Assembly: GCA_964573885.1 (NCBI GenBank)
Contig: CAZNLL010000183.1
Coordinates: 1-5,437, forward strand
Length of the DNA stretch: 5,437 nucleotides
Direction: 5' to 3'
From: CAZNLL01 sp964573885
GTDB lineage: Bacteria; Desulfobacterota; DSM-4660; Desulfatiglandales; Desulfatiglandaceae
Positions 1 to 5,437 of the stretch are shown here, piece by piece. Every line of letters begins with the position of its first letter. Position 1 is the first letter of the stretch. The notes beneath the pieces are model-generated. The model saw nothing but the letters and a program-made list of their open reading frames with translations, ran no database searches and had not been told where the DNA came from. Position numbers and translations under genes: made by a program.

Positions 1-279
1 ACCGCCGGTTCACAAGGGCTCTATCTGCTGGATGTCAAGAACCCCGCCAACCCCACCCTGAAGGAGAAGTATCCGGTGCGCGAAGACATTGGGGCATCCT
101 GGGCCCTGTGCTTGAAGGATAATTTTTTGGTCGTCACCTATATCGCCGCTGATCCGGGGGGAGAGAGAAGTAAGAAAAAGCAGTTACGGGGAGGGTGGGA
201 AATTTTCCAGTTGACCACCGAGAAGGCTCCGTTGAAGGGCTTTTTGAAGAGCCTCATGAAGGATGCACTTTCTGATTAG
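1..279 (+). CDS. LVIVD-repeat (beta-propeller-like) protein, C-terminal fragment
   Basis: This is the 3' end of a gene that begins before the window. The frame is open from base 1 and stops at TAG 277-279, giving 92 visible residues. The opening residues, GSQGLYLLDVKNPANPTL, match the LVIVD repeat pattern (G-L-x-[VIL]-[VIL]-D-[VI]-x-[ND]-P-x-x-P). Proteins of this family carry several such repeats, are thought to fold as a beta-propeller, and are often exported or surface-associated, with no known enzymatic role. After the last recognisable repeat comes a second blade-like stretch (ALCLKDNFLVVTYIA). A basic linker with SKKKQ and a lysine-rich tail end the protein. The 3' end overlaps the following membrane-protein gene by 17 bases, so the two are probably translated together. 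The family call rests on one clear repeat; the N-terminus, any signal peptide and the repeat number are outside the window. Confidence 0.72.
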   Translation, partial: TAGSQGLYLLDVKNPANPTLKEKYPVREDIGASWALCLKDNFLVVTYIAADPGGERSKKKQLRGGWEIFQLTTEKAPLKGFLKSLMKDALSD

Positions 280-1621
280 GATTTCTCAAAATCGTGGGGA
301 AGAGCGGTCAGGGCGCCTGAAGATTGAAGAAATCGCCATCCTGGGGCTTTTCCTCACAGTCACTCTGGACAATCTGGGCCTGGTGGGCGGCACGTCCATG
401 GTGGGCAAGGATGTTACCCTTGCAAAACTGGCGACCGTGACCGCCCTGGGCGTTGTCATCGCCCGGGCCCTGATTATGAAAAGAGAAAACCTGTTTCGCA
501 TGGCATTTGCCAATGTGACCAGTTTTTTTATGTGGGCCTTTATTGTGATTTCTCTTCTGTCCGTCATCAACTCGACCAATCCGAACACGGTCTCCTATGC
601 GCCCGGTTCTCTCTTTTTGATCTTCAGGCGGCTGAACCTGGTCCTACTCTACTACGCCGTTATCTGGATTGTTCGAGACCGTAAGATGATGAAATATGCC
701 ATGCTGGCCCTGGTCCTGGGAGGGATCCCCACCTGCCTGGCCGGTGTTTACGAGATGGCCACAAAAGAGCAATTCCTCGATCGCCTGCCAACGGGGAGGG
801 AGGCCCTTGTTCAGGCACGAACAGGAGCGGTGCGAGTGCAGGGGTTGGAGTCAGACGCGGATGTGCATGCCGTGTTTCTCCTCCTGGGTACTGCTTTCCT
901 CTTTTACTTTTTTTATCGGTCCTCTTCGTGGAAGCGGGTTGCCTACTCAGGTCTTCTCCTGCTTTACCTGGTCAATATCGTCAGTACAGGGTCCAGAGGG
1001 GCCTGGATAGGGCTGGCCCTGGTCTTGGGGGTCTACTTTGTGTTGTTGGACGATCCCAGGAAATGGAAGATTTTTGGTATGGGGGCGGTGCTGGCCTTGC
1101 TGACCTTCGCATTTCTCAGCTTAAATCCCAACATTATCATCTTGGATAAGATTACAGGAGACGTCTCCCCTTCCACGGATTTACGCCTGGGGTGGATGAG
1201 GATGGCCTGGGAGATGGTCAAGGATCATCCCTTCCTGGGCATTGGTACCGGTGATTACCTCAACTGCTATCATCGATACTCTCATGTGGCCAGTTCCTCC
1301 CTGCCTCTTCAACCCCTCGACATTCCAAACGGGTATATGAAGGTGTGGGCGGAAAACGGGACCATCGGGGTGGTGATCTTCCTGCTGATGCTTCTTTCCC
1401 CCGTCTTCGAAGCTTGGACGGCTTTGAAGAAAAAGGCCGGAAGGGACGAGAAGCTCCTTGGTGTTGCGGCTTTGAGCGCCTACGGGGCGATCCTTTGGGT
1501 CCTGGTCGTGTTCCCGGTCATAGACGGCAAATACATGTGGCTGGCCATCGCCCTGCTGGTCGCTTATGGAAATATGCTCAACAGGCCCATCGGTACTTTA
1601 GCTCCGGCCGGGACGGCTTGA
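263..1621 (+). CDS. O-antigen ligase/polymerase family (Wzy_C) polytopic membrane protein
   Basis: The product has 452 residues and about 12 hydrophobic segments (roughly 23-44, 50-71, 84-103, 116-137, 144-164, 202-218, 225-241, 246-263, 269-287, 366-384, 398-419 and 424-438). A large hydrophilic loop lies between the ninth and tenth. This layout, the TGSRGAW motif (242-248), the loop sequence KDHPFLGIGTGDY (320-332) and the ENGTIGVVIF stretch (364-373) are typical of the Wzy_C/WaaL family. These inner-membrane proteins join or polymerise undecaprenyl-linked glycans on the periplasmic face. Ligase, polymerase or protein O-glycosylation function cannot be separated from sequence alone. One oddity is that the usual His-Asn pair before the ExG-x-xG motif reads Pro355-Asn356; His337 and His341 lie nearby. 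ATG 263 overlaps the upstream gene by 17 bases. It is the first in-frame ATG, and the next lies inside the first membrane region, so it is the likely start despite only a weak upstream GAAGA. Confidence 0.85.
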   Translation: MHFLIRISQNRGEERSGRLKIEEIAILGLFLTVTLDNLGLVGGTSMVGKDVTLAKLATVTALGVVIARALIMKRENLFRMAFANVTSFFMWAFIVISLLSVINSTNPNTVSYAPGSLFLIFRRLNLVLLYYAVIWIVRDRKMMKYAMLALVLGGIPTCLAGVYEMATKEQFLDRLPTGREALVQARTGAVRVQGLESDADVHAVFLLLGTAFLFYFFYRSSSWKRVAYSGLLLLYLVNIVSTGSRGAWIGLALVLGVYFVLLDDPRKWKIFGMGAVLALLTFAFLSLNPNIIILDKITGDVSPSTDLRLGWMRMAWEMVKDHPFLGIGTGDYLNCYHRYSHVASSSLPLQPLDIPNGYMKVWAENGTIGVVIFLLMLLSPVFEAWTALKKKAGRDEKLLGVAALSAYGAILWVLVVFPVIDGKYMWLAIALLVAYGNMLNRPIGTLAPAGTA

Positions 1622-1784
1622 TCCAACTCATGAAGGCCTTTTAAAAAAGATGCCATGTATAAAAACTTGTGGTATATTTACTGTTTATCTTTGGGCTTAA
1701 CCATAGAATACAGACCGGGTTTATTTCAAAAATGTATCCCCTGTGCAAAATGAAACAGCAAAGCGTTAAACAGCCGGAGGAGCC
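1622..1784 (+). promoter_or_regulatory. AT-rich leader of the DUF3604 gene, probable promoter region
   Basis: This 163-base non-coding gap is about 38% G+C by hand count, clearly lower than the flanking genes, as expected for a promoter region. The best sigma-70-like candidate is TAGAAT (1704-1709), with a poor -35 element CTGTTT (1681-1686) 17 bases upstream. The -10 matches reasonably but the -35 is weak, so the exact site is uncertain. The 7-base sequence AAACAGC occurs twice (1753-1759 and 1768-1774), 15 bases apart, just upstream of the ribosome-binding site. No convincing rho-independent terminator for the upstream membrane-protein gene is visible. Confidence 0.35.
1776..1782 (+). promoter_or_regulatory. 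Shine-Dalgarno site of the DUF3604 gene
   Basis: GGAGGAG lies immediately upstream of ATG 1785. The GGAGG core is four bases from the start codon, slightly short but strong. It decides the start, because the alternative in-frame ATG at 1812 (before the RRR motif) has no comparable site and would shorten the Tat n-region. Confidence 0.75.
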
Positions 1785-3305
1785 ATGAAAGATCGCATCA
1801 AGCCTCGGCGCATGACCCGTAGGCGGTTTCTCAAGTTGACGGCATCGGCAGCAGCAGGACTCTCCTGTTCATTCCCTTTGGCCTCCGGGGCGTCGGATCT
1901 CATCAAGGACGCCCTGAGTGTTCCTGAGGTGGTGCCCATTCCCGCGGGGGAGATAGAGCAGTACTATGACGGCCTTTCCCTTTACTGGGGAGAATTGCAC
2001 GGTCATAGTGGGTTCTCGGATGGATACGGGCTGCCGGAGGAATATTTCCTCCGGGCAAAAGATAAGAAGCAATTGGATTTCTGCGCCCTCTCCGATCATG
2101 CCGAGTGGATGGTAACTTTTCAGGAGTCCTTTCCCCGTCAAAATCCTGGATCGGCCACCCTCTGGGAGAGGAGCATTAATATCCTGGATAACGCATACCG
2201 GCCCGGGGAGTTTGTCACCCTGCCCAGTTTTGAATGGACCAGCGACAAGTACGGGCACCGGAATGTCTATTTTCGAGATACCGGACATTTGCCTGAAAAT
2301 CCAATGAGTTGCATAGTCTTTGTTACCCCTGATGATCTATGGGCGGAATTGGACAAGGGGGGGTATGCGGCCCTGACCATTCCCCATCACCCGGCCCGGG
2401 ATACGGCCGCCCTTGACTGGTCCCTTTCCCATGCCCGGGAAAGACTGGTGGAGATTTATTCCAAGTGGGGAAATGCGGAGAGCTACTATTCCGACTATGA
2501 GCCTTACGCCAGGTTTCTCAAGTTGCCGGAGACCAAGTTGTCTGCCATAAACCATTTCTGTGCAGGGGCCTTTCGAAGGGGCCACAGGCTGGGCATTGTT
2601 GCTGGAACAGATACCCACCAGGGATTACCCGGGGCAACCATGAGGAATAAACCTCGAGGAGAATCGTTGAAAGAAAAATTTGGTGTGAAGGGGGACAGAC
2701 CGCTCCTGGAAAGGCTGATAGAAACCGGCTTGACCCTGGATCAATTCGTGGCCCTTCAGGGCCTTGGTTATACATGGGATCACAGAGAGCCCACCGGGGC
2801 GGGAGGGGGCGTGAGTGCGCTCTGGGCCTCCCATTTGACGAGGGAAACTGTATGGGACGCCCTCTGGGACCGGACCACGTATGGGACCAGCGGCATACGT
2901 CCCCGCATACAATTTGTGTTAAGAGACGCGGCCCGGGCGGAGTGCTTTTCGCACATGGGCGGGGAATTGCTTACAGAGGGAAAACCGGAGATATTGGTCA
3001 ACATCGTTTCCGATTCGGCAAACCTTATTTCCAAGATATGGGTCAGCCGGAACGGAATCCCCCTGGTGATCCTGTCCGGAAGCCGGACAAAAGCCCGGCT
3101 CAAGTTCGTGGATAAGGATTTCCAGGAAGGGGAGGAGGCCTCCTTTTATACCCTTAAGGTCGCCTTTCAACAGGCGGAAGAAAATAACGTGGATCGTGAC
3201 AGGGTCCTCCTTTTCGATGGGCAGGAATTCAATTTTGGAGGGCCCCAGCTCCGTGAGATGGCCTGGATCAGCCCAATCTGGGTGAACGGGGGCGGCTTCG
3301 CCTGA
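1785..3305 (+). CDS. Tat-exported DUF3604 family protein with PHP-like metal-binding motifs
   Basis: The product has 506 residues. The N-terminus carries a near-perfect twin-arginine motif, T-R-R-R-F-L-K (11-17), then an alanine-rich hydrophobic stretch (about 18-36). Possible signal peptidase I cleavage is near ASG-A (33-36). Cys28 is not in a good lipobox, because Gly is at -3. The folded protein is therefore expected outside the cytoplasm. The mature part begins with YWGELHGHSGFSDG (67-80), the DUF3604 hallmark, then SDHAE (103-107), FEW (149-151), GHRN (157-160), IPHHPAR (199-205) and AGTDTH (273-278). These His/Asp clusters resemble the metal ligands of the PHP phosphoesterase fold, so a metal-dependent hydrolase is likely, although most DUF3604 proteins have no assigned substrate. 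The C-terminal third looks beta-rich and ends with a conserved-looking AWISPIWV (493-500). The length fits the family and no damage is seen. Its own promoter region and strong ribosome-binding site suggest a separate transcription unit. Confidence 0.88.
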   Translation: MKDRIKPRRMTRRRFLKLTASAAAGLSCSFPLASGASDLIKDALSVPEVVPIPAGEIEQYYDGLSLYWGELHGHSGFSDGYGLPEEYFLRAKDKKQLDFCALSDHAEWMVTFQESFPRQNPGSATLWERSINILDNAYRPGEFVTLPSFEWTSDKYGHRNVYFRDTGHLPENPMSCIVFVTPDDLWAELDKGGYAALTIPHHPARDTAALDWSLSHARERLVEIYSKWGNAESYYSDYEPYARFLKLPETKLSAINHFCAGAFRRGHRLGIVAGTDTHQGLPGATMRNKPRGESLKEKFGVKGDRPLLERLIETGLTLDQFVALQGLGYTWDHREPTGAGGGVSALWASHLTRETVWDALWDRTTYGTSGIRPRIQFVLRDAARAECFSHMGGELLTEGKPEILVNIVSDSANLISKIWVSRNGIPLVILSGSRTKARLKFVDKDFQEGEEASFYTLKVAFQQAEENNVDRDRVLLFDGQEFNFGGPQLREMAWISPIWVNGGGFA

Positions 3306-3492
3306 TCAAGCCCTTGATATTTCGGGAGCTCTTCTTATTTTAAAAGAGGCAGGGCGGTTTTTGTGGCGCCAGGGATTCAACGGCCCGGTTGGGCGGCCCA
3401 TTATACGTGCGGCCAGGGACAATCGAGGCCGTTATCTTTCTATATCCACCTCTCTACAAGACCGTTGTCCGTGGGGGAAAAGGGCGCCATGA
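3301..3492 (+). pseudogene. possible decayed C-terminal tail of an inositol-monophosphatase-family protein
   Basis: One frame of the gap between the DUF3604 gene and the first ketosynthase is open from 3286 to a TGA at 3490-3492, with no usable start codon near its beginning. Its translation contains ALDISGALLILKEAG (3310-3354). This resembles the C-terminal signature of the inositol monophosphatase/SuhB family (pattern x-D-[IV]-A-A-G-x-[LI]-[LI]-x-[KR]-E-A-G-G), where the Asp is a metal ligand. A following stretch, GRPIIRAARDN, could match the later [IL]-[IV]-A-A-x-N segment. The normal Gly-Gly and the linker between the two are altered, and nothing upstream encodes the rest of the enzyme, because that DNA is the DUF3604 gene. 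If real, this is a gene remnant left by deletion or rearrangement. The match was made by eye, so chance similarity remains possible. Confidence 0.3.
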
Positions 3493-3601
3493 ATGGCATT
3501 GGGATGCCGCGGAAAAGAGGAGGCCTTCCGACTCGACCGAGCTCGTCGCGGGCCGCCAGTCACGGCATATACGTCTTCAAGGGTGAGACATTCATACGGT
3601 G
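3493..3601. other. non-coding stretch before the ketosynthase genes
   Basis: No convincing gene, terminator or promoter is visible here. Short frames run through it, but their translations are rich in Arg, Ser and Pro with no domain-like pattern. The AGGGTGAG at about 3580-3587 is the only candidate ribosome-binding sequence for the following gene, and it is rather far (14 bases) from ATG 3602. Confidence 0.4.
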
Positions 3602-4831
3602 ATGAAAAGGGTGGTCGTTACAGGGTTGGGGATTGTTTCGGCTATCGGAAATAACGCAGAAGGTGTCTGCATATCGCTCCGCCAGGGACAATCCGGTATC
3701 GTTTTTGTGCCCCAGATGCAGGAGAGAGGGTTCAAGTGTTGTCTCTTCGGGCCGGTTAAGGGGCTGGACACAGGGGGGCTGAAGAAGAAGGCCGCCCGGA
3801 CCATGTCTGATGTGGCCAAATATGCCGCGGTGGCGGCCCTCGAAGCTATCCAGGATGCGCGTCTCGGGCCTGAAGCGCTCCAAGGGGACCGATGCGGCGT
3901 GGTGGTGGGAACAGGGCTCGGGGGGATTAACGAGGCGACCCGTATTGAGAATATGTGGGAAAGGGGCATGCCTTTGACCCGGGCCGGGGCCAATGGGATC
4001 GTAAAGGTGATGAACTGTACGGCCTCCGGGAATTTGGCCTCGTACCTGGGGGCCAGAGGCCGAAGCCTCTCGGTATCCACGGCCTGTTGCACCGGCCTTG
4101 ATAACTTGGGATATGCCTATGAACTCCTTCAGGCCGGGGTCCTGGATCTCTGCATCGCGGGATCCGCTGAAGAAGACAGTTGGAGGTATATGGGGGCCTC
4201 CTTTGACAATTTTCAGGAGAGCCCCAGGTCCTGGAACGACCGGCCTTCAGAGGCGTGCCGGCCTTATGATCGGGACCGTGAGGGCTTTGTCCTGGCCTCG
4301 GGTGCGGGTATTCTGGTACTGGAGACCCTTGATCATGCCAAGGCCCGTGGCGCCCGTATTATTGCTGAAATCCTGGGATACGGGTCAAACAACGACGGGG
4401 AAGATATGTTCAGGCCCAATGGCAGGGGCCTGCGGCAAGCTCTAAAGCAGTGTATGGCACCTCTTTGGGCCCAGGGCATCCACCACATTGATTTGCTCAA
4501 TCCCCATGGAACAGGAACCCATGTGGGCGATGAGGTGGAATCAGGGGCGATCAGGGAGGTCTTAGGGACATCACCTATGGTGAGCGCCACCAAGGGGCTC
4601 ACAGGACATGCCCTCGGGGCGGCGGCCGCCATTGAGGCGGTCATAACTTTATTGATGCTTACCCGGGGGTTTGTGTCTCCCACCGCCAACCTGGAGAATA
4701 TTGCTCCGGAGTGTGCAGGGATAAACCATGCTCGGACCCTGCTGGAGGTCCCTATGGAGACGGCCATGACCTTTAATTCAGGTCTGGGTGGGACCAACGC
4801 AGCCATGGTATTCAAGAAGAGAGACGGATGA
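3602..4831 (+). CDS. beta-ketoacyl-ACP synthase, FabB/KAS I-like (first of a tandem pair)
   Basis: The product has 409 residues, the usual KAS I/II length. It should perform decarboxylative Claisen condensation of malonyl-ACP with an acyl chain in the cytoplasm. The N-terminus MKRVVVTGLGIVSAIGNN and the MSD (68-70), SWRYMGASFD (193-202) and YDRDREGFV (222-230) segments are closer to FabB than to FabF. The catalytic set is complete: Cys162 in STACCTG, His302 in NPHGTGT, Lys331 in SATKG and His336 in TGHALGAA. Oddities are a second cysteine directly after the nucleophile, and a C-terminal loop reading FNSGLGGTNA (391-400) instead of the usual NSFGFGGTNA. ATG 3602 matches the normal family start; GTG 3599 directly before it would add one residue. 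The gene stops one base before the next ketosynthase. A separate role from housekeeping fatty-acid synthesis is inferred from the tandem arrangement and the loop changes. Confidence 0.9.
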   Translation: MKRVVVTGLGIVSAIGNNAEGVCISLRQGQSGIVFVPQMQERGFKCCLFGPVKGLDTGGLKKKAARTMSDVAKYAAVAALEAIQDARLGPEALQGDRCGVVVGTGLGGINEATRIENMWERGMPLTRAGANGIVKVMNCTASGNLASYLGARGRSLSVSTACCTGLDNLGYAYELLQAGVLDLCIAGSAEEDSWRYMGASFDNFQESPRSWNDRPSEACRPYDRDREGFVLASGAGILVLETLDHAKARGARIIAEILGYGSNNDGEDMFRPNGRGLRQALKQCMAPLWAQGIHHIDLLNPHGTGTHVGDEVESGAIREVLGTSPMVSATKGLTGHALGAAAAIEAVITLLMLTRGFVSPTANLENIAPECAGINHARTLLEVPMETAMTFNSGLGGTNAAMVFKKRDG

Positions 4832-4832
4832 A

Positions 4833-5437
4833 ATGAGACGGGTCGTGATTACAGGAGTGGGAATTTTGTCCTGCTTGGGTCATTCACCTCAAGAGGTGAC
4901 AGAGGCCCTAAGGCAAGGGCGCTCCGGGATCGGTCTGATTCCGGAACGCAAGGCAATGGGATTTCGAAGCGCCCTGGCAGGGATTTTGAAAGATCTCCCT
5001 CCCCCGCTGGTCCCCAAGAGGGCCCTCCGACAGATGGGGCAGGGATCCTATATCGCCGTTCCGGCCGTCCAGCAGGCCATCCGAGATGCAGGGATCGAGG
5101 AAGAGGCTGTGCAGAACGATCGTACCGGCATCATCATAGGGAATTCCGGAAATATGCTGGACACCTATGACCAGTGCAACCGGTTTTATGCCCTCCATGA
5201 AAAGCTGGGAGGGACGGCCCTTCAGAGGGTGATGGCCTCGTCGGTGAGCGCCAATCTTTCGGTGCTGCTGGGGACCCGGGGTTACTGCATGACCGTGAGC
5301 ACGGCCTGTGCCTCCGGTGCTACGGCCATCGGGCAGGCCTGCCAGCTCATTAGATGGGGCCTCCAGGACAGGGTGATCTGTGGAGGGGTCCAGGAAGGCA
5401 CCTGGGCCTATGACTGCAATTTTGACGCCCTGCGCGT
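4833..5437 (+). CDS. beta-ketoacyl-ACP synthase, FabB-like (second of the pair), N-terminal part
   Basis: The frame runs open from ATG 4833 to the window end, giving 201 residues, about half of a ketosynthase; the C-terminal half with the two catalytic histidines lies outside. The start MRRVVITGVGILSCLGHSPQ matches the family N-terminus, and LRQGRSGIGLIPERKAMGFRS covers the usual substrate-side segment in shortened form. The nucleophile is present: Cys159 in VSTACASG (155-162). This is therefore a condensing enzyme by this criterion, not a chain-length factor, in which the Cys is usually replaced by Gln. The segment QMGQGSYIAVPA (67-78) departs from the common MSDxAxYA form kept by its neighbour. 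The start lies one base after the TGA of the previous gene, with GAGAG and GGA just upstream, so translational coupling is likely. The two proteins are clearly paralogous but diverged, so this is not a recent duplication. Final function cannot be fixed from half a gene. Confidence 0.88.
   Translation, partial: MRRVVITGVGILSCLGHSPQEVTEALRQGRSGIGLIPERKAMGFRSALAGILKDLPPPLVPKRALRQMGQGSYIAVPAVQQAIRDAGIEEEAVQNDRTGIIIGNSGNMLDTYDQCNRFYALHEKLGGTALQRVMASSVSANLSVLLGTRGYCMTVSTACASGATAIGQACQLIRWGLQDRVICGGVQEGTWAYDCNFDALR

Noticed and set aside
1632..1652. AAGGCCTT palindrome followed by an A-rich run after the ligase gene, considered as a terminator.
   Set aside because: There is no loop and no downstream T run on the + strand, so it does not fit a rho-independent terminator.
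3306..3317. Inverted repeat TCAAG-CC-CTTGA just after the DUF3604 stop.
   Set aside because: A two-base loop cannot form a normal hairpin and no T run follows.
3329..3348. Possible terminator hairpin after the DUF3604 gene (CTCTT paired with AAGAG), with a T run downstream at 3358-3362.
   Set aside because: The stem has only five A/T-rich pairs with a 10-base loop, and the T run is separated from it by about nine bases. This is too weak to call.
3376..3404. Possible sigma-70 promoter (TTCAAC, 17 bases, CATTAT) ahead of the ketosynthase pair.
   Set aside because: It has only three and four consensus matches respectively, about 200 bases from the start codon, which is not distinguishable from chance.
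3363..3602. A 79-codon + strand frame from GTG 3363 whose TGA overlaps ATG 3602 (TGATG), which could suggest a coupled small gene.
   Set aside because: The translation is rich in Arg, Ser and Pro with no recognisable domain, and the start has no good ribosome-binding site. It also overlaps the frame with IMPase-like similarity. The TGATG junction can occur by chance.
3592..4092. A 166-codon frame on the - strand across the 5' half of the first ketosynthase gene.
   Set aside because: It is a shadow of the conserved FabB-like frame, with low-complexity translation and no ribosome-binding or domain evidence.
4333..4815. A 160-codon frame on the - strand inside the first ketosynthase gene.
   Set aside because: It is antisense to a well-conserved catalytic region. 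Long antisense frames are expected in GC-rich coding DNA, and its translation shows no domain.

Overview
The window holds five genes, all on the + strand: two cut by the window edges and three complete. The coding DNA is GC-rich, with many G/C third positions, strong Shine-Dalgarno-like sites and tight gene spacing. The content is an LVIVD-repeat protein, an O-antigen ligase/polymerase-like membrane protein, a Tat-exported DUF3604 protein and FabB-type ketosynthases. Together these suggest a Gram-negative environmental bacterium. Desulfobacterota (former Deltaproteobacteria) would fit, but that placement is inference, because the window has no rRNA or other marker gene.

Layout. Bases 1-279 are the C-terminal end of an LVIVD (beta-propeller-like) repeat protein. 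It overlaps by 17 bases a 452-residue polytopic membrane protein of the Wzy/WaaL O-antigen ligase family (263-1621). A 163-base AT-rich leader (about 38% G+C by hand count) follows. It ends in a strong ribosome-binding site for a Tat-exported DUF3604 protein with PHP-like metal-binding motifs (1785-3305). The 293 or so bases between that gene and the next have no convincing intact gene. One reading frame there (about 3301-3492) does look like the decayed C-terminal tail of an inositol-monophosphatase-family protein. The last part is a tandem pair of FabB/KAS I-like beta-ketoacyl-ACP synthases, 3602-4831 and 4833 to the window end. They are separated by one base and are almost certainly cotranscribed.

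How they work together. The first two genes look like an envelope or polysaccharide unit. The DUF3604 gene appears to be its own transcription unit. The two ketosynthases probably open a fatty-acid- or polyketide-like lipid cluster that continues past the right edge. Both keep the catalytic cysteine, so the pair is not a classical KS/chain-length-factor pair. The points most worth following up are the tandem ketosynthases, the possible phosphatase remnant, and the unusual residues in the ligase and the first ketosynthase.
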